Shown: piece after piece, positions 6,009-7,013 of the stretch
How positions within the stretch are numbered: position 1 is the stretch's first letter
Layout: each line of letters opens with the position of its first letter
Assembly: GCA_003217835.1 (NCBI GenBank)
Contig: QHMQ01000072.1
Location: forward strand, 2,236 to 9,248
DNA from: Verrucomicrobiota bacterium
Lineage (GTDB): Bacteria; Verrucomicrobiota; Verrucomicrobiia; Chthoniobacterales; UBA10450
Direction: 5' to 3'
Length of the DNA: 7,013 bases
The notes under the pieces: model-generated
Told to the model about the DNA's origin: nothing
The model's database searches: none
Seen by the model: only the letters and a program-made list of their open reading frames with translations
Program-made: the position numbers and the translations under genes

Positions 6009-6605
6009 TTAGACGTTCACCGGTTGCGCTTCTCGGGCGAAACGCAAACGGATAATCCGATCCAACGCCAGTTTCTCAAAGGCCTTAGCAACATCGACAA
6101 CCGAAAATGCTCTGCTCGTTTCTTTTTCCATTGAGGTCATTGCGACATTATTAATGCCGCAAGGAATGATGTAATTGAAAGGCGAAAGATCGCCGCACAC
6201 GTTTAGGGCAAAGCCGTGCATCGTGATCCAATGGCGTACGCCGACTCCAATGGAAGCAATCTTGCGATGGTCAATCCAAACTCCGGTTAGCGATTCGCGT
6301 CGCGTCGCGGCAATTCCATAATCGGCGAGAAGTTCGATGAGCAACTGCTCGAGCCAGCGCAGATATCGATGCAAATCCTGCCCGCACCGGCGCAGATCGA
6401 TGATCGGATAACCCATTAATTGACCGGGTCCGTGGTAAGTGGCCTGGCCGCCGCGGTTGATCGCAAAAAGTGGATGCGGCAGATGTGCCGAGCCAAGCAA
6501 ACTCGATTTATCCGGCGTTCGGCCAATCGTGTACACGGGCTCATGTTCGAGCAAAAGCAATTCGTCTTTCAACGAGCGTCGGCAAATTCGTTCCGGCCGA
6601 GCCAA
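6009..6605 (-). CDS. lipB: Octanoyltransferase LipB, catalytic body; N-terminus apparently frameshifted
   Basis: LipB moves octanoyl groups from acyl carrier protein to lipoyl domains of 2-oxoacid dehydrogenases and the glycine cleavage H protein, the first step of lipoate synthesis. In this 198-codon frame all core motifs are intact: LLLLEHEPVYTIGR (16-29), RGGQATYHGPGQ (51-62), the catalytic Lys115 in RKIASIGV, MHGFALNV (129-136) and the nucleophile Cys149 in IPCGI. The frame can only open at a TTG (6603-6605) and lacks the first strand and much of the first helix. That first strand is encoded in another frame starting at the ATG at 6628 (see next entry). The body is convincing LipB; whether an active protein is made is uncertain. 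It lies between ruvC and the metallo-beta-lactamase gene. No lipA is in view. Confidence 0.85.
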   Translation of the reverse strand: MARPERICRRSLKDELLLLEHEPVYTIGRTPDKSSLLGSAHLPHPLFAINRGGQATYHGPGQLMGYPIIDLRRCGQDLHRYLRWLEQLLIELLADYGIAATRRESLTGVWIDHRKIASIGVGVRHWITMHGFALNVCGDLSPFNYIIPCGINNVAMTSMEKETSRAFSVVDVAKAFEKLALDRIIRLRFAREAQPVNV

Positions 6606-6628
6606 CGCACGCGAAGATCGGCCGTCAT
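6569..6628 (-). pseudogene. lipB: Displaced N-terminus of lipB in a second frame
   Basis: From the ATG at 6626-6628, which overlaps the ruvC stop as ATGA, the frame reads 19 residues containing VRWLGRNEFADA, the typical LipB opening strand and helix start, then TGA at 6569-6571. The LipB body continues in the frame offset by one base, from about RSLKDELLLLEH. A stretch of 3n+1 bases appears missing. LipB proteins I recall have roughly 15-19 residues between the FADA-like motif and the LLLLEH strand, against about six here, so a deletion near 34-37 bp is more likely than a single lost base. Confidence 0.7.
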
Positions 6629-7013
6629 ATTTGCGCGCTGCCCGGAACTCCGAGCCGAGTCGCCTCTTGTGAACGCAAGTGCGTCAAGCCGATTGCCAGT
6701 GCGTCAGCCGCATCGGCGTCGGGGGTTTCCGTTAGGCCAAGAAGCGCGCGCACCATGAACGCGACCTGATTTTTCCCGGCCGCGCCCGTGCCCACAGTTG
6801 CCTGTTTGATGCGATTCGGCGCGTATTCAAAAATAGGCAGGCCGTTTTCCGCCGCCACCAGAATAGCCGCTCCCCGCGCGGCTCCCAGAGCAATCGCGGT
6901 CTTATAGCTTTGCACATAAATAACCGATTCGAGCGCGCAACAATCCGGTTCATGTTCGCGAATTAATTCGGCAAGTCGATCGCGAATCGCAACCAGGCAT
7001 GACGAAGAGCGGA
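6625..7013 (-). CDS. ruvC: Holliday junction resolvase RuvC, 5' end outside the window
   Basis: About 128 C-terminal residues are visible; the usual protein is 160-180, so roughly the first 45 residues including the first catalytic Asp lie beyond the edge. RuvC is a Mg-dependent endonuclease that cuts Holliday junctions made by RuvAB during recombinational repair. Visible landmarks are the catalytic Glu in ALESV (codon 6928-6930), SYKTAIALGAARGAA, FEYAPNRIKQATVGTGAAGKNQV, and the paired catalytic Asp in DADAADALAIGLTH (6703-6714). The frame runs open past an internal GTG at 6913-6915 to the edge, so that GTG is not the true start. The stop at 6625-6627 overlaps the ATG of lipB as ATGA, indicating coupling. 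The Lys-containing SYKTAIALG version of the usual NxxSALKLG motif is a lineage variant, not damage. Confidence 0.94.
   Translation of the reverse strand, partial: RSSSCLVAIRDRLAELIREHEPDCCALESVIYVQSYKTAIALGAARGAAILVAAENGLPIFEYAPNRIKQATVGTGAAGKNQVAFMVRALLGLTETPDADAADALAIGLTHLRSQEATRLGVPGSAQI

Noticed and set aside
5723..6055. Forward-strand open frames opposite the HTH/hydrolase gene
   Set aside because: They are antisense to a well-supported gene, have no recognisable motif and show unlikely composition.
6625..6915. Short complete ruvC starting at the GTG 6913-6915
   Set aside because: The frame stays open to the window edge and upstream codons encode RuvC sequence including the catalytic Glu, so the gene is cut by the edge, not short.
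1..7013. CRISPR array, prophage, toxin-antitoxin or defence island
   Set aside because: No regularly spaced direct repeats, integrase, transposase or recognisable toxin or antitoxin pair is present; the genes are chromosomal housekeeping or metabolic types.

Overview
The window reads as a stretch of ordinary bacterial chromosome, densely coded on both strands, with moderately high GC. RuvC, LipB, sigma-54 and a DciA-type protein are all typical bacterial proteins. The style of these proteins, an HTH-plus-metallo-beta-lactamase fusion and short palindromic intergenic repeats suggest Verrucomicrobiota, perhaps a soil Spartobacteria/Chthoniobacterales lineage. That placement is an inference from memory of such proteins, not from a search.

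The left half is on the + strand. It opens with the 3' tail of an unidentified gene that overlaps, through an ATGA, a COG0402-type amidohydrolase/deaminase (58-1284). Next come a creatininase-family metal hydrolase (1356-2126), a 194-bp gap packed with small palindromes, rpoN (sigma-54, 2321-3739), a short gap with two tandem-repeat patches, and a DciA/DUF721 family protein (3821-4180).

The right half is on the - strand and converges on the left half across about 92 bp (4181-4272). In transcription order it has ruvC (5' end outside the window), lipB, an N-terminal HTH plus metallo-beta-lactamase hydrolase, and a beta-hydroxyacid dehydrogenase. Junctions are tight: ATGA overlap, 13 bp and 7 bp. 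This looks like one operon, although the functions (recombination, lipoate synthesis, a hydrolase and a dehydrogenase) are not obviously linked.

The most concrete anomaly is in lipB. The characteristic LipB N-terminus starts at the ATG overlapping the ruvC stop, but lies in a different frame from the catalytic body and runs into a stop after 19 residues. The first helix also appears shortened. The gene is therefore either truly broken, restarted at an internal TTG, or carries a sequence error. I found no CRISPR array, transposase, rRNA, tRNA or clear phage gene, and no convincing new defence or mobile system.
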